Shown here one piece after another: positions 12,484 to 23,955 of a DNA stretch of 64,000 bases (position 1 is the first letter of the stretch; every line of letters begins with the position of its first letter). A program made the position numbers and the translations under genes. Source of the stretch: Melitaea cinxia. Lineage: Eukaryota > Arthropoda > Insecta > Lepidoptera > Nymphalidae. Below the pieces are notes generated by a model. That model was not told the DNA's origin. It saw only the letters and a list, made by a program, of their open reading frames with translations, and searched no databases. The stretch spans positions 13,222,081-13,286,080 of the forward strand of contig NC_059405.1 of the NCBI RefSeq assembly GCF_905220565.1, given 5' to 3'.

Positions 12484-12825
12484 GACGCCGCGTTGGCGCA
12501 ACGGTCACAGCCATGGATTGTACCTGTTGCGCTGGCGGTTGCGGATTCGATCCCCGCACATGACAAACATTTGTATTGGCCATACAGGTGTTTGCCGTGG
12601 TCTGGGTGTTTGTGCAGTTCTTGTGGGTCTCCCCACCGTGCCTCGGAGAGCACGTTAAGCCGTCGGTCCCGGTTGTTATCATGTACACCTGATAGCGATC
12701 GTCACTCATAGTAGGGAATATATCCGCCAACCCGCATTGGAGCAGCGTGGTGGATTGAGCTCTGATCCTTCTCCTACATGGGGAAAGAGGCCTATGCCCA
12801 GTAGTGGGATATTACAGGCTGAAGC
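12484..12825 (+). mobile_element. tRNA-derived SINE, family 1, full-length copy
   Basis: A Pol III promoter-like head is visible: an A-box-like TTGGCGCAACGGTCACAGCC near 12493 and a B-box GGATTCGATCC near 12542. A tRNA-unrelated body follows, then a tail 'ggcctatgcccagtagtggga..ttacaggctgaagcg' resembling the RTE LINE tail at 63.4 kb. The insertion is bounded by 16-bp target duplications with one mismatch (12468-12483 and 12826-12841), GTATTACGAGA plus RTAAT. No protein is encoded; the several open frames here run through the SINE. The second copy lies inverted at 13619-13979. Confidence 0.92.
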
Positions 12826-13041
12826 GTATTACGAGAATAATAAAAAAATACTAAATGGGTAAGTACAAAATCTTGATGTAATGAAAGTTAAGATACTGTT
12901 GTAAGTTCTTTTATTTTATCTATCTGTAACGTTAATCATAATTTAATAATAAACAAAACAATCTTGCCTTAATTGATTAGGTACTAATTGTACTTTTTTT
13001 ACAAAAGAAGGTATCTTCTTATTTATAATATTAAAATAATA

Positions 13042-13245
13042 TTACGGGGCAGAACGAAATACGTCGCAATTACAGCTTCCGATGTGTCTGAGAATCGATT
13101 TGTTTAGAGATTCCTGCTCCCACGAAATAACTTTAGCCTGCAGCGGTGGAAATATTTGAACGATTAACTCAGAGTTCAACGACAGTCCTTTGCTGACCAA
13201 ATTGAAAATACTGTCAGAAATACAGATATTTATGGTCGATAACAT
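13042..13245 (-). CDS. Unrecognised 67-codon open frame
   Basis: A complete frame on the minus strand starts at ATG 13245 and ends at TAA 13042. Its composition is more balanced than nearby DNA, with a stretch IFPPLQAKVISWEQESLNKS that reads like a real protein segment. A weak acceptor (TATATATTAG) lies just upstream of the ATG. I see no signal peptide, membrane segment or known motif. It sits between the two inverted SINE copies. It could be a small gene, a terminal exon, an old gene relic or chance. Confidence 0.2.
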   Translation of the reverse strand: MLSTINICISDSIFNLVSKGLSLNSELIVQIFPPLQAKVISWEQESLNKSILRHIGSCNCDVFRSAP

Positions 13246-13618
13246 TTAACCTAATATATAATTTACTATTTTATTTTATATTTTTTAATATATGACTAGT
13301 ACTATACCGACTAGTGCATTGTACTGATCGACCCCATTATTTTGAAATGCATTTACTGTTACAATTCCGCTTTAGTGGGTCATAGGGTGAAGTTTTATAG
13401 CCTACAAACTTTCACGATAAATAGTAAGTCCTGAGATTACCGCATTTATCCTTCTTTAATATATTTTATATATTAGAGACCGATTAGAGCCTTATTCATG
13501 CTATAGTGAGTGGGATAGATTAAAATCTATTTATTTACACGTTGGTATAAAACCATAATAAGCCTCTACCTCTTTTGTTTCCAAATACAAAATTAAGTAA
13601 AAGAGGCAAAAGTAGTAA

Positions 13619-13979
13619 TATCGCTTCAGCCTGTAATATCCCACTACTGGGCATAGGCCTCTTTCCCCATAGGCCTCTTTCCCCATGTAGGAGAAGGATC
13701 AGAGCTTAATCCACCACGCTGCTCCAATGCGGGTTGGCGGATATATTCCCTACTATGAGTAACGATCGCTATAAGGTGTACATGATAACAACCGGGACCG
13801 ACGGCTTAACGTGCTCTGCGAGGCACGGTGAGGAGACCCAGAAGGACTGCACAAACACCCAGACCACGGAAAATACCTGTATGGCCAATACAAATGTTTG
13901 TCATGTGCGGGGATCGAACCCGCAACCACCGACGCAACAGGTACAATCCATAGCTGTAACCGTTGCGCCAACGCGGCGA
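13619..13979 (-). mobile_element. tRNA-derived SINE, family 1, second copy (inverted)
   Basis: This is the reverse complement of the 12484-12825 element, with the tRNA-like head at the right (B-box GGGATCGAACC near 13911-13921) and the RTE-like tail at the left. Perfect 12-bp target duplications CAAAAGTAGTAA flank it (13607-13618 and 13980-13991), which shows an independent retroposition. A 16-bp internal tandem duplication of AGGCCTCTTTCCCCAT near 13654-13686 explains its extra length over copy 1. Confidence 0.92.
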
Positions 13980-13991
13980 CAAAAGTAGTAA

Positions 13992-15755
13992 ACCTGGAAA
14001 AAAATATTCCACACATATATTTAAAATAGGCTAGAGTGAATCATCACGCCATGCCATTGACAAACCTTATTTTTTTCCTATCAACAAGTGTAAAAACGAG
14101 TTTGCAAATTCACAATATTATGTCACAAATCTTTGCTAATTAGCAATTAAATTATTCTTATAACATTTCATTTGGTTTTATTATTTGATGTGCGTTTGCT
14201 CATATTTCATGCCATTTTTACAATTTAAAAAAAGGTTTCCGGCCAACGGCTTTTTAGAGATTACGTTTCTTTGAATGACTAACAATATTAATTTGTTAGG
14301 TGTGTGAAAATTAAAAGCGGAAACATTTTTTTTTATCTGACAATATCCTGTCATTGTAGTTGGTAATTACAGATTGAGAAGTATTGTCCGACATTTTGAA
14401 AAGGTAGTAAAATATTTTTATAAATTGCGACGCGAAATATCATCTTATCTATACAAAATAGGATGTGACAATACTAAGGAAAGCATTATGTATTCATGTA
14501 CAAGTAGATTACATAGAAAATACCGTACAAAATCTCTAGACCTGTTCAGTATCAGAATCCATTGACTCCATTTTAAAGGTCAAATTATACTTTCATATTA
14601 CGACTTGTTACAGTTGGAATTACTTATTATTTAAGCTTTGGGGAGGCGCAGGGGGCGTTCCGTTATTGCAACATAACATTACAGTTGCACGAATACCAAG
14701 TTACGCTTACCATTGTTCAGAAAAGTGTGTGTGTGCGTGCTTATGTATGTATTTTGTGTGTTCGTAAATAGAGCAAAAACCTAACGCAACAACACCAGAG
14801 CATCAGTTTCGGTGTAATATCAAATGTTGCAAAATTTAGCGCTTGAGCGTGAAGACTTTAATCATAACGATATTTATGTCATGTATTGCAAATTATCATT
14901 ATTACAGCATTGTACGATTACAATTAGAGACGCTTGATGTATTTGTCATCTTTTTACAATTTGAATTATTGTCTTTATTTCCTTGTACGAATTATATAAT
15001 AATTGGAAGTACTATCTATTATTGCATAAATTGTTGACATTTGTATTAATTTCCGTCATTTTTAATTTAACAGTAGTTTTTAATGCGTTTTTGTTTCCTT
15101 GATTTTACGAGTACATCAACTTTAAAATCAACTTCAGTCAAAGCTTATTTATTTATTTAATTTTTATTAATTATTTTTATTTTTATTTATTAAGTAAATT
15201 TAAGCGAATCAATGATATTCACACAGACTCAACTACGTAAGGCAAATCAACATATCATACCAGACTTTAATGGTCTTTTTTCAACTACGTGCAGTAATTA
15301 TCCTAGTAATTATCCTATAATATTCTTTTGTGTGGTGTATTAAATACTGTCTCAAGGTTTCTACATAAAAAACCGGCTTCAATAGTCTATCCATCTATCG
15401 TATTCCCACGACAATCGATAACTCCTTAACACTCGTGGGAAAAAATACAAAGGAGAGCCGCTAGTTTATTGCCAATGTCAGTAAACCATATAAATTGTAG
15501 GAGAAAATAGCATCGCTCTTAAATCTGATAACGATCTCGATGAATAGATACGGAGGATGTATGTAATTTTAAATTTTTGTATCCGACTACGGTGCAATAA
15601 GAATAATGAATACAGCAGTGGATATCTTTGTGTATTATTACTACATAGATATATTGTACACTTGTAATATTGATTTGCCTGGCGTGCGTGCGTCCTGCCG
15701 TCCGTCCTTTCGTTCGTGCGTACGGACGTGTGTGCATGCGTGGGTTTGTTTGTTT
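13992..15755. other. Unassigned AT-rich stretch
   Basis: Frames of about 63 codons occur at 14374-14565 and 14843-15037 but have no splice or domain support. No repeat copy shared with the rest of the window was seen. Confidence 0.5.
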
Positions 15756-15849
<94 letters not shown>

Positions 15850-15865
15850 AGTGTGTGTGTCCGTA

Positions 15866-15941
<76 letters not shown>
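15756..15941. repeat. GT/AC microsatellite with CGCG interruptions
   Basis: About 185 bp consist of nearly pure GT dinucleotides, interrupted twice by GCGCGCG and once by a short GAGTGTGTGTGTCCGTATTT segment. A GC-rich leader (15680-15750) made of CGTGCGTGCGTCC-like tetranucleotides precedes it. Long open frames on both strands (141 and 152 codons) are products of the dinucleotide repeat. Confidence 0.97.
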
Positions 15942-15942
<1 letters not shown>

Positions 15943-18242
15943 ATGTGAATAAGCCCCTGTTTTTGTATTTTTGTTACTTTGGGGATATTACATTATTTTT
16001 AATAAAACTGTCGAAACGGTCATACATAATATACTTTATACACTCCAAATCTCTACATACATAAATTTTCCACTCTAAGCTTCTTTTCTGTATAAAAAAA
16101 TAAATTGAAATATATAATTACTAACTACAAAACTAATTAGAAAACACATTTGCAAGAATAATCAATAATAAATAAAAGCATTAAAATCTAACGATAATAA
16201 AGAGAATCAATAAAAGTAATCTCCTTACGAAAGTATTAACAAATATTGAGTACAAATCAACTAGACTATAAACGAGAATCATATTAGAACCATTAATGTT
16301 TATCATCGATAAATTAGTACTAGAGAATTAAAATTAATCTCCTTGGTTTTTACGAGCAAAGGCTGTGCAGACGCAAAGATGGAATAACAAAGTGAAATGG
16401 CGTCAGGAGCAGGACTATTTTAAGCAATCAGTTATGTACAAAAACAATGGCAGACGACAAACAACCTAACAAGATTTCGCTAATATGATAATCTTATTAT
16501 TTTGTCAGACAAAAACCTACAGTAAATACATGACTATACAATTTTTAAGAAATAAAAACCATTTTGGTTTACTTAAATAATAATATTACATATTGTTATA
16601 ATTGACTAATTTTGATTTTTTGCTATTAGTAACTACTAGCCCAATGCTAATGTTGTGTTTTATTCTCCCCTAATCTTTCCAGTAAACCCACTTTGCAAAC
16701 AGGTGCGGATTTGTTTTTTTTTTAAAGTTTCTTTCATGTTTCTTAAATTTCTTGAACATGATTTAGGTTCTGTATCTCAATAACTACTTAGTTAATTATA
16801 ATAACCTTTTATGCAGTTTTAACTATATAAAATTCAGAGTGTACATTTTATGCGGAATTCTAGTACTATAAATGTTTGTTACGAAGGTTTTGTAATTGTA
16901 ATTGATTGGATTGTATTGGGTGGGCGTCTATAGCCTCTGGTATCCGCTTATCATCTATGCTTGTTACCACCCTTGAAGTATATAAAAATGATCAACGTTT
17001 ACTTGGTATAAATGTGAACGGAGATTCAGTACTCAGAAGACGTCAAGTCTCGTTTAATATGTCAGTGCATCGAGCTACACTGTAATATGATCCGATGGTG
17101 TCAATACAATGTAACATCAGAACGAACTTGAACTTTTAATCTTTGAAATATAATACCTCGAATTGTAGGCCAAGTTATTGTCCGACTGTTTATAGTTATT
17201 TATATTATGACTTTTCAAATTTCATTTATACATCATAATGAGGTTGCTTATCTATTCGTGTATACGTAATTTTAAAATATTACTGATGGTATTATCTACT
17301 CTATAACCTTTATAGCGTTGCGAAAACTTAAATGGTGGTTATAATTTCACCATGGTCATGGAGTTTCTTTGAAAAAATTGAGATGCCTGTTACAAAAAAA
17401 AAAAAAAAAAAACTGATGTAAAAATGTCTTAAGGCACGAAATCCCAAAAGCTTGTTTGTAATTAATTAAACAAGAGAATTTGAGGAGTATGGCTACCTCA
17501 GTAGCCTAAAATTCTCACGTGCTTGAGGCTGCAGGGTTTCGCTACATTTCGCCGGCTTAATCCGGTTTTTATGACAACTTTCTAGTGATTCCCACTTTAT
17601 GGATCCTTAAAAGTGCTAATGGATTTTATTGGTCGATAACGTTCATGTGTGATTTGTTTATGTATGCGAATGGGTGTATCAAGATTTTTTATACACTGTA
17701 CATCTATCAAAGATACCATCACTTTCTCGTACGCCTTTGTGCTTGTAAGCTTTACAAGACAATTTCTTCGAAGATATCTTATCGGTTTTCTTTGTGGATT
17801 CTGTTAAAATTTAAAAGAAAAAAATAATTTAAATTTAAAATGACAAAAGATTTTACTTATTAAACTTTCTATATAAGTTTTTTAAGTTTATGGTCACAAG
17901 CACTACAATTTATTTTTACAATTGGATATTCACGGAGTTATTATTGTAGTTCAATAACGATCAGCGTACCGAACTATCGGGAAGTCAAAATGCCCAAAAA
18001 TAGGACAATCTTTAAACATACCATTTAATCATTATTTTTTTTTTGTTGTTCTAATTTTAAGTGACAAAGTGTAAAAGAATACGTATTCTCAATTAACCTT
18101 TATCGTGTCAGAGCCTATCCCGTTCAATCTTAGCTAGTTATCGATCGATCATGTATCGACATATATTATGCTATTGTAAAACGCAAGCTAGCGTAACCCA
18201 TTTGCATGCTAACTGTTTCTAATTAGCGTTCACTGTTTATTT
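15942..18242. other. Unassigned stretch
   Basis: No gene is supported. Two TATA-like words (16981 and 17007) lie upstream of TCAGT at 17026 and TCAGA at 17033, but no coding exon follows. A pure A run occupies about 17394-17411. Confidence 0.45.
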
Positions 18243-18400
18243 ATTCTTCTTCTTCTTGAGGTGCTATCTCCTACCGAGGTCGGCTATCATATTGGCTATT
18301 CGGATTTCGAACCTTGCTTGAATAAGGATCGAGTACTCAGTCCGAACCATGTCCGGAGATTCAGTCCGCGCGACACGAGTAGTAGAACGCTATGTTATCA
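18243..18400 (-). mobile_element. 3' end of a LINE-like element with a GAA tail
   Basis: On the minus strand a frame reads VRTEYSILIQARFEIRIANM then IADLGRR and stops. It is followed by 'cacctc' and a run of AAG/GAA triplets (18245-18260). A short C-terminal protein segment ending just before a trinucleotide tail is typical of the 3' end of non-LTR retrotransposons. The clade is not determinable from this fragment, and the 5' part is missing. Confidence 0.4.
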
Positions 18401-19221
18401 CTGAGTATCTCTATATTTTAATGGACGAAAACGGAACATCCAAAACTGTATGATCCATGCGAAGTAGCGGGCGGAAAGTTAGTTTACAAACAAATTGACG
18501 TGTCGTTCGATATCTGGAACGAATCGACGAAATATTAGTCTACGTTATTTTATTAATGGTGCTACATCAAAAATTAACATATCAGCTTCATGTAAATAGA
18601 AATATAATTGAATGAAATGCCTTTAATTAATCACATTCTCGTGTATACATTATATTTCATAGTAGTTAGTATTCTAACTTATCTTATTTATAAGCCATAT
18701 ACATACGTGTTTGTTCTGATTTGGGTATGACTTTTTTCTACCTAGGGCATTTTATCGTGGTAGCGTTCGGCATTTTGATTTTATTGTCTAAAAAAGAAGT
18801 ATATGAATACAGATAATAAAGTGATTGTAACTAAACAGTATTTGTTAGTGAATAAATTCTTAGCGAGTAAGGCTTTTAATATCCTTTTCTAATGGTGTCA
18901 CAATATTAGGTAAATTTTAGTTGCAAGTGTGACAGCAAACGTCGATTGAACAGGATTAGTGGAAATGTGAAAAATTCGTGACTTTCGGTCACGATCGGGT
19001 TAGATCGGGACCTGTCTCTGTCAGTATCATGTATAGCTCAGCGAATACAATACATAACAGGTCTATACCTGTCTTTGTACTCTGTGGTACAAGTCATTTC
19101 ATAACTGAATGAGCATGATAAACTTTAATGGATTTATATTTATTTTACAATATTTCAATGGTATTAAAGAGTTGTAGATGATGACTACAGAACAAAAAGA
19201 TATAGTTTTAAAGTTTATATC

Positions 19222-19370
19222 TGTACTAGCGGACCCGGCAGACGTTATCGTGCCCGGAAAACAGCTACCAAATTTGATTGTTAAGATACCGATAGCAGCG
19301 CCACCTACCGGGTCCAATTGAGATAAAAACTACCCTATCTCCCAAGTTGGACCAAATTACAGATGCTTAC
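19222..19370. repeat. Fragment of a CTAGCGGACCCGGCAGACG-type dispersed repeat
   Basis: The words 'actagcggacccggcagacg', 'gtgcccggaaaacag', 'gcgccacctaccgggtcc' and 'ctatctcccaagttggacc' are a familiar lepidopteran repeat arrangement. A related start (AGCTGACCCCGCAAACGC) occurs near 55004. It is non-coding. The 72-codon minus-strand frame over it is incidental. Confidence 0.45.
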
Positions 19371-21077
19371 AAAATTCGATAAAAATTGCTTCAGTAGTAT
19401 CGGAGTTTACCGCCCACATACATCGAGACACGAATGTATATTTAATGATATTTCATTGAAATGCATTTTTGTAATACTTATTAATTTACAAGTAATTCCT
19501 TCAGATGAAAAAAAAGGCAGTCTTTATATTTTTGTAATAAGAAGTACTTAATAAATATCAAATGAATACTAACACAATCTGTTTTTTTCCTTTCTATAAA
19601 AAAGCCACTTTTGAAGTTTCTACAATAATTGTAATGTTGTTAGCTAGTTATAAAGACATTAGTGTTCTTATTTGTACGCAGCGTTGTCATAATTGGTTCA
19701 AAACGGATTATGTGTATTAAGCCACAGATTTATGACGAATGTGTGACAAAGGCGAGTCACGCTTCATTGATATCAAATCACATTACGATGTTAACCAACT
19801 TTAAAAAGGACCAAGTTATAAAGTCTGTTTTGTATTGTGTACTTATATTTATGTTCGCGTTTGTTACACGATATTTACAATTATTAATAAATTAGTTTGT
19901 TTTAAAGGTTTTTATTGAAATGAATTTGTGAATAGAATATTTTAAAAATAGCAGTTTTTACTGCAATTTTTACTGACTTAATAGAGAGTATAAATAAATG
20001 ACAGTTTAAATTAAAAAACAAAAACTGGCAACATTAACTAACTTCTAGAGTTTCTTCTACGAATAATTGCGAATATACGAAATATGCGAATTTTCGGAAG
20101 TGAGTATTTCCAACACCAACAAGTAAGTGTAGTCTACGAAAACGACTTTTATGCGAGTGTGTACTGTGAACATTAAATTGCTGCTGAACTAGAAACAAAT
20201 CGTTATCAGTAGGTAATCATATTATGGATAAACGCATCCGTTACAAATTATGGTTAGATATCACGTGACCGAGCATCCATTTCCGAGATAGCTCGCTATA
20301 GACAAATGGTACGAGATATCTATTTGCGCACACAACACTTTATTTCTGTATCTGCCCCGCAATCAAACAAATTGCTCACCGCGTGAAACATTAATTATTT
20401 TTATCATTGCACTTAGAAATTGCGTCGGTTATCTCTGTCAATATGACTTCTTATAATAACGTTTTAAGTGCATCGAGATGGGAAATGTTCAGCGCGAATA
20501 GGTTAGTATATTTATGTATCAGGATGATTTATTATTTTTATTAAATTTATAAGAGAATCGTAGAAACAGAAATTGTAATCACACCGAATGATGTTCATAT
20601 TTTTGGGTTCAAATAGACGAACAATTTGTTTTTTTACTTGGTATAGGTAGATAGGCACAGATTTGTAACCACGACTAGAGTCGACAAAATTACAGTTACT
20701 GACACGTTCCGTTTCATTTAAATTAAAATTACAGATCAATATTCAACAGCTTTTTTTATTATGATTAAGACTTCGGGATATATAAAAAACAAATACATAA
20801 AAATAGTTTTGAAAAACGATTTAAAAATTCTGAATTCCAATATAGAAAAATAATATTTAAGGAACTTTTTTATGTCTAATAACTCTACTACTCTACTTGG
20901 ATTAAATATGTTATAATGCTTCGACAAAATAAAAATACGTATCTAATTAAAGGAGCACTTATGTCCTTTTACAATTTACAAATAACAAAGTTAAGTTAAC
21001 AATTGCTTACAGTTCTAAATAAGAAATAGTCCAACTTGTTAATGAGGAATGATCGCAGGATGAAACAAATAAAGTCC
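19371..21077. other. Unassigned AT-rich stretch
   Basis: Several 60-77 codon frames (19363-19551, 19662-19895, 20512-20739, 20736-20927) have neither splice signals nor recognisable domains. Nothing else is visible. Confidence 0.45.
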
Positions 21078-21085
21078 CATGGAGC

Positions 21086-21750
21086 CAGGGCCGGATTAAT
21101 TCAGATATAGGCCCCATTGATGTTAAACAAACCAATCAACAAAGCATTCCTTAACTTTTTTGTAGACTTCCTTGTAGTGTACTGTGGTTGCTGGGTTTCG
21201 GAGAAAGGTTGTGCTTAAATAGCACGCTTCCTTTTGCTTAATTAACTCCTATTTTGTGCGTGTGACTAAGTTTATCGTCACCATTAACCAACTTTTAATA
21301 ATAACTTAGGTACTATGATTTACGAAAATTTAACAATTAAAATCACTTAGAATGCGTGACTATCGGTTGATGTAATCCATTTTTATTTATTATTCACTGA
21401 GCCAATTAAAAAACAAAAATATATTACAAAATTTTAATTTTAATAATTTACGTACGTGTGTATTGAATATGAAGATTATGAGTGTGTTGTAATGTACAAA
21501 TTAAAAATGCCAAATATAATGAAAACTAGCTAGCTAAACTACTAAAATTTTTAATGTACAGAGTATGCCGAGATTGTAAATCAGAATAGTCAATAATTGT
21601 ATGCATAGATATATGCAAATGTACGTAAATATACATACAAAATATAAGTCCTACATTTAAACAACAACATTCGCTCAACTTACAAAGGCCCCTTAAAAGG
21701 CGAAACCATAAGCAGTAGCTTACGTTACCTCTTCACGTAATTCGGCCCTG
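21086..21750. mobile_element. hAT-type non-autonomous DNA transposon
   Basis: The ends are 13-bp inverted repeats with one mismatch: CAGGGCCGGATTA at 21086-21098 and TAATTCGGCCCTG at 21738-21750. Outside them lie 8-bp direct repeats with two differences, CATGGAGC (21078-21085) and CATAGAGG (21751-21758). CAG-starting ends with 8-bp target duplications are the hallmark of hAT elements. The 665-bp interior is AT-rich and holds no transposase motif, so it is a deletion derivative or MITE. Second-layer AGGCCCC words sit near both ends. Confidence 0.75.
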
Positions 21751-22186
21751 CATAGAGGCTTATCTCAGAGAGTACGGGTTCTCTTGTTCGACATTTTTAG
21801 CTGTACAAGCACTAATGAGCTTGATTTTAGATATTTTAATGTACTAGAGCCTGTACACGAAAGAGTCTAATTAAAACGTTAAAAAATATTTATGTAAGAT
21901 TCTTCACTGTTGTTATTTTATATTTGATTTTATAATACACTATTTATTTAAATTAATGTAATAACATATATTACAGTAGAAAATAATAACTATGGTCCAG
22001 TGTCTATTTCGTAAGTAACGATTATCATTTAATTAAACGTCTAACTCCTGAATTGAACATTTGCTCAAACGCAACTCGCCTAGTTTAAATACTTGTAACT
22101 AAATAAAGTTGCATCAAAATGAGGTTAAGGCATCTAATAGTCTTAAACTTAGTTTAAGTTTAATTATAAATAAACATTATATTATT

Positions 22187-22513
22187 GCTGTGTGGCTACG
22201 GCACTAAAGAATTTAGCCACCCCCTCTCTTCCCGTGGGTGTCGTAAGAGGCGACTAAGGGATAACAAGGTTCCACAACCACCTTGGAACTTAAGAAGCCG
22301 ACCGATGGCGGGATAACCATCCAACTGCTGGCTTTGAAATACACAGGCCGAAGACGGGCAGCAGCATCTTCGGTGCGACAAAGCCAGTACTGCGGTCACC
22401 AACCCGCCTGCCCAGCGTGGTGACTATGGGCAAAACACATGAGTTCACGTTATTTTTGACGTAAACTTGTGGAGGCCTATGTCCAGCAGTGGACTGTATA
22501 GGCTGTAATGATG
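22187..22513 (+). mobile_element. RTE-tailed SINE, full copy
   Basis: It begins near TGTGTGGCTACGGCACTAAAG and contains CGTGGGTGTCGTAAGAGGCG. It passes through 'ccaactgctggctttgaaat' and 'gtcaccaacccgcctgccca', and ends with 'ggcctatgtccagcagtgga' plus a TGATGAT tail. Perfect 11-bp target duplications ATTATATTATT lie at 22176-22186 and 22514-22524. The last 45 bases match the 3' end of the LINE at 63.4 kb, so it is probably mobilised by RTE machinery. Other copies: 47035-47300, 49575-49928, 57643-57842 and 60583-60712. Confidence 0.92.
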
Positions 22514-22970
22514 ATTATATTATTTTGTTTATATTAGAAGTACCGCACGCAAACGCGAGAAAAGATAATGTTATAGTAATTATATTACCAGTTATATCAA
22601 TAGTAAAAAAATAATTAAATGGTCTTTTTAAGAGGTTTCACATAGTACAAATAAAAATGTAATAGTTTTTGGTTGCAATAGCTGATACTGCACCTATATT
22701 ACTTCTATAAGTAGTGACGTGATGTTAGTCCATCATAATATTTCACAATAAAAAAACTGTCAAAAATATGTTTTTCTAATATAACTATATTTTCACTATT
22801 AACATGTCGAAAAAATTATGGTCCGTGTTATTTTTTTTGGAAATCAGAAGATGAGGACGAAATATTACAAATGCAGCTTATATGGAACTGTAAAGTAATA
22901 TTACATAGAACTTTTGCTTTTTTATTGTAATAAAAATTACAAAATAATTACGTTTCCTTGCCAACTGTTT

Positions 22971-23045
22971 CTGGTGTTGCAGACGCTACGGTAATCGCTT
23001 ATCATCAGGTGACCCGTACACTTGTTTGCCGATCTAGTTATATAA
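22971..23045 (-). repeat. GTACGGCTCACCTGATG-type repeat, short fragment
   Basis: The reverse complement contains GGTCACCTGATGATAAGCGA followed by TTACCGTAGCGTCTGCAACA, the first part of the family seen at 9149-9436. Only about 75 bp remain. Confidence 0.7.
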
Positions 23046-23694
23046 AGAAAAAACTAAAATATAATACGTATAATAATTGTCATTTCAAAAAATAATTTTA
23101 TTTTTATTACATAAGTAGGCAAATACTTAAATTATTAACAATTACAATCATATTTAATATTTCTCGCAAGTACCATACACTCGTACTCATGTGTATTATC
23201 ACGTCAAGGCGGTGGATGTATTAATTAGATATAATTACGCTACTTTATAAGGATACAACCGCGAAACTCGAACGTTTCCGGCTCTTTTAAATACTTAATT
23301 AACTTGAATTTTTCTTAACACAGCCAGAATGGCGATAAAATTGCTCATTTTTTATCTTCCGCTCCATATAAATATATCATCGTCAAACCACTTGATAGCT
23401 TACTCGTAACATACATATTTATATCAAAAAAAGATATTTACTCATTAAGCTTAAATTTTTATGACTTTAAGTAATATTAAAGTTAATTATTTATTTATCA
23501 ATATTCCGTTGGATTTACTTTTTATTTAATTTTAAATGGTATTATATATGTTCCTGTGTGTGTTTTTGTGTGTGTGTGTGTGTATGCGTGCGTATGTGCG
23601 TCATACAGATAACTCTTTTAACTGACATATTTAAATTGAAGTCAGAATGTTATGAATAATATGTTCACAGTTGTAATTATGAATTCAGCATTAT
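23046..23694. other. Unassigned stretch with a small GT run
   Basis: It is AT-rich and unassigned. A short GT microsatellite lies at about 23554-23583. Confidence 0.5.
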
Positions 23695-23955
23695 TATTTT
23701 TTATGTACAACTAGGTCGGCAAGAGGCGTACCTATGGTAAGCAATTACTGTAGCCTATAACACCAACGAGTCCAATACCAGAGGCATTGCAAGCGCGTTG
23801 CTGACCCTACCCCCAATCCTATTTAGGACCTTTGGTCACCTTACTCACCACACTAACACAACGCTAAGAGCAATATTATTTAGCTCTGATTTTCTGTAAG
23901 GTCGAGATACTACCCCAGTCGGGTTGCTCCACTTTTTGAGCAGAATATTTTCTGT
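23695..23955 (+). repeat. GTACGGCTCACCTGATG-type dispersed repeat, copy 3
   Basis: This diverged copy carries CTAGGTCGGCAAGAGGCGTA, GCATTGCAAGCGCGTTGCTG, TATTATTTAGCTCTGAT and GTCGGGTTGCTCCACTTTTT in family order. It lacks the GGCTCACCTG portion through a small deletion. Confidence 0.8.

Noticed and set aside
12404..12730. Overlapping 60-108 codon frames on both strands (and again at 13734-14016)
   Set aside because: They are translations of the tRNA-derived SINE; the same peptides appear in both SINE copies.
15519..16064. Open frames of 92-152 codons on both strands
   Set aside because: They are His/Thr and Val/Cys runs created by the GT microsatellite.
16981..17075. TATA boxes followed by TCAGT, resembling a cuticle-gene promoter
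   Set aside because: The short ATG frame after it ends within eight codons and no splice donor follows.
20345..20395. Minus-strand ATG plus four codons ending at GTGAGC
   Set aside because: It is too short and has no promoter or composition signal; expected by chance.
22196..22402. 68-codon frame, repeated at 49696-49902 and in part at 57625-57846
   Set aside because: It is a translation of the RTE-tailed SINE, not a conserved protein.
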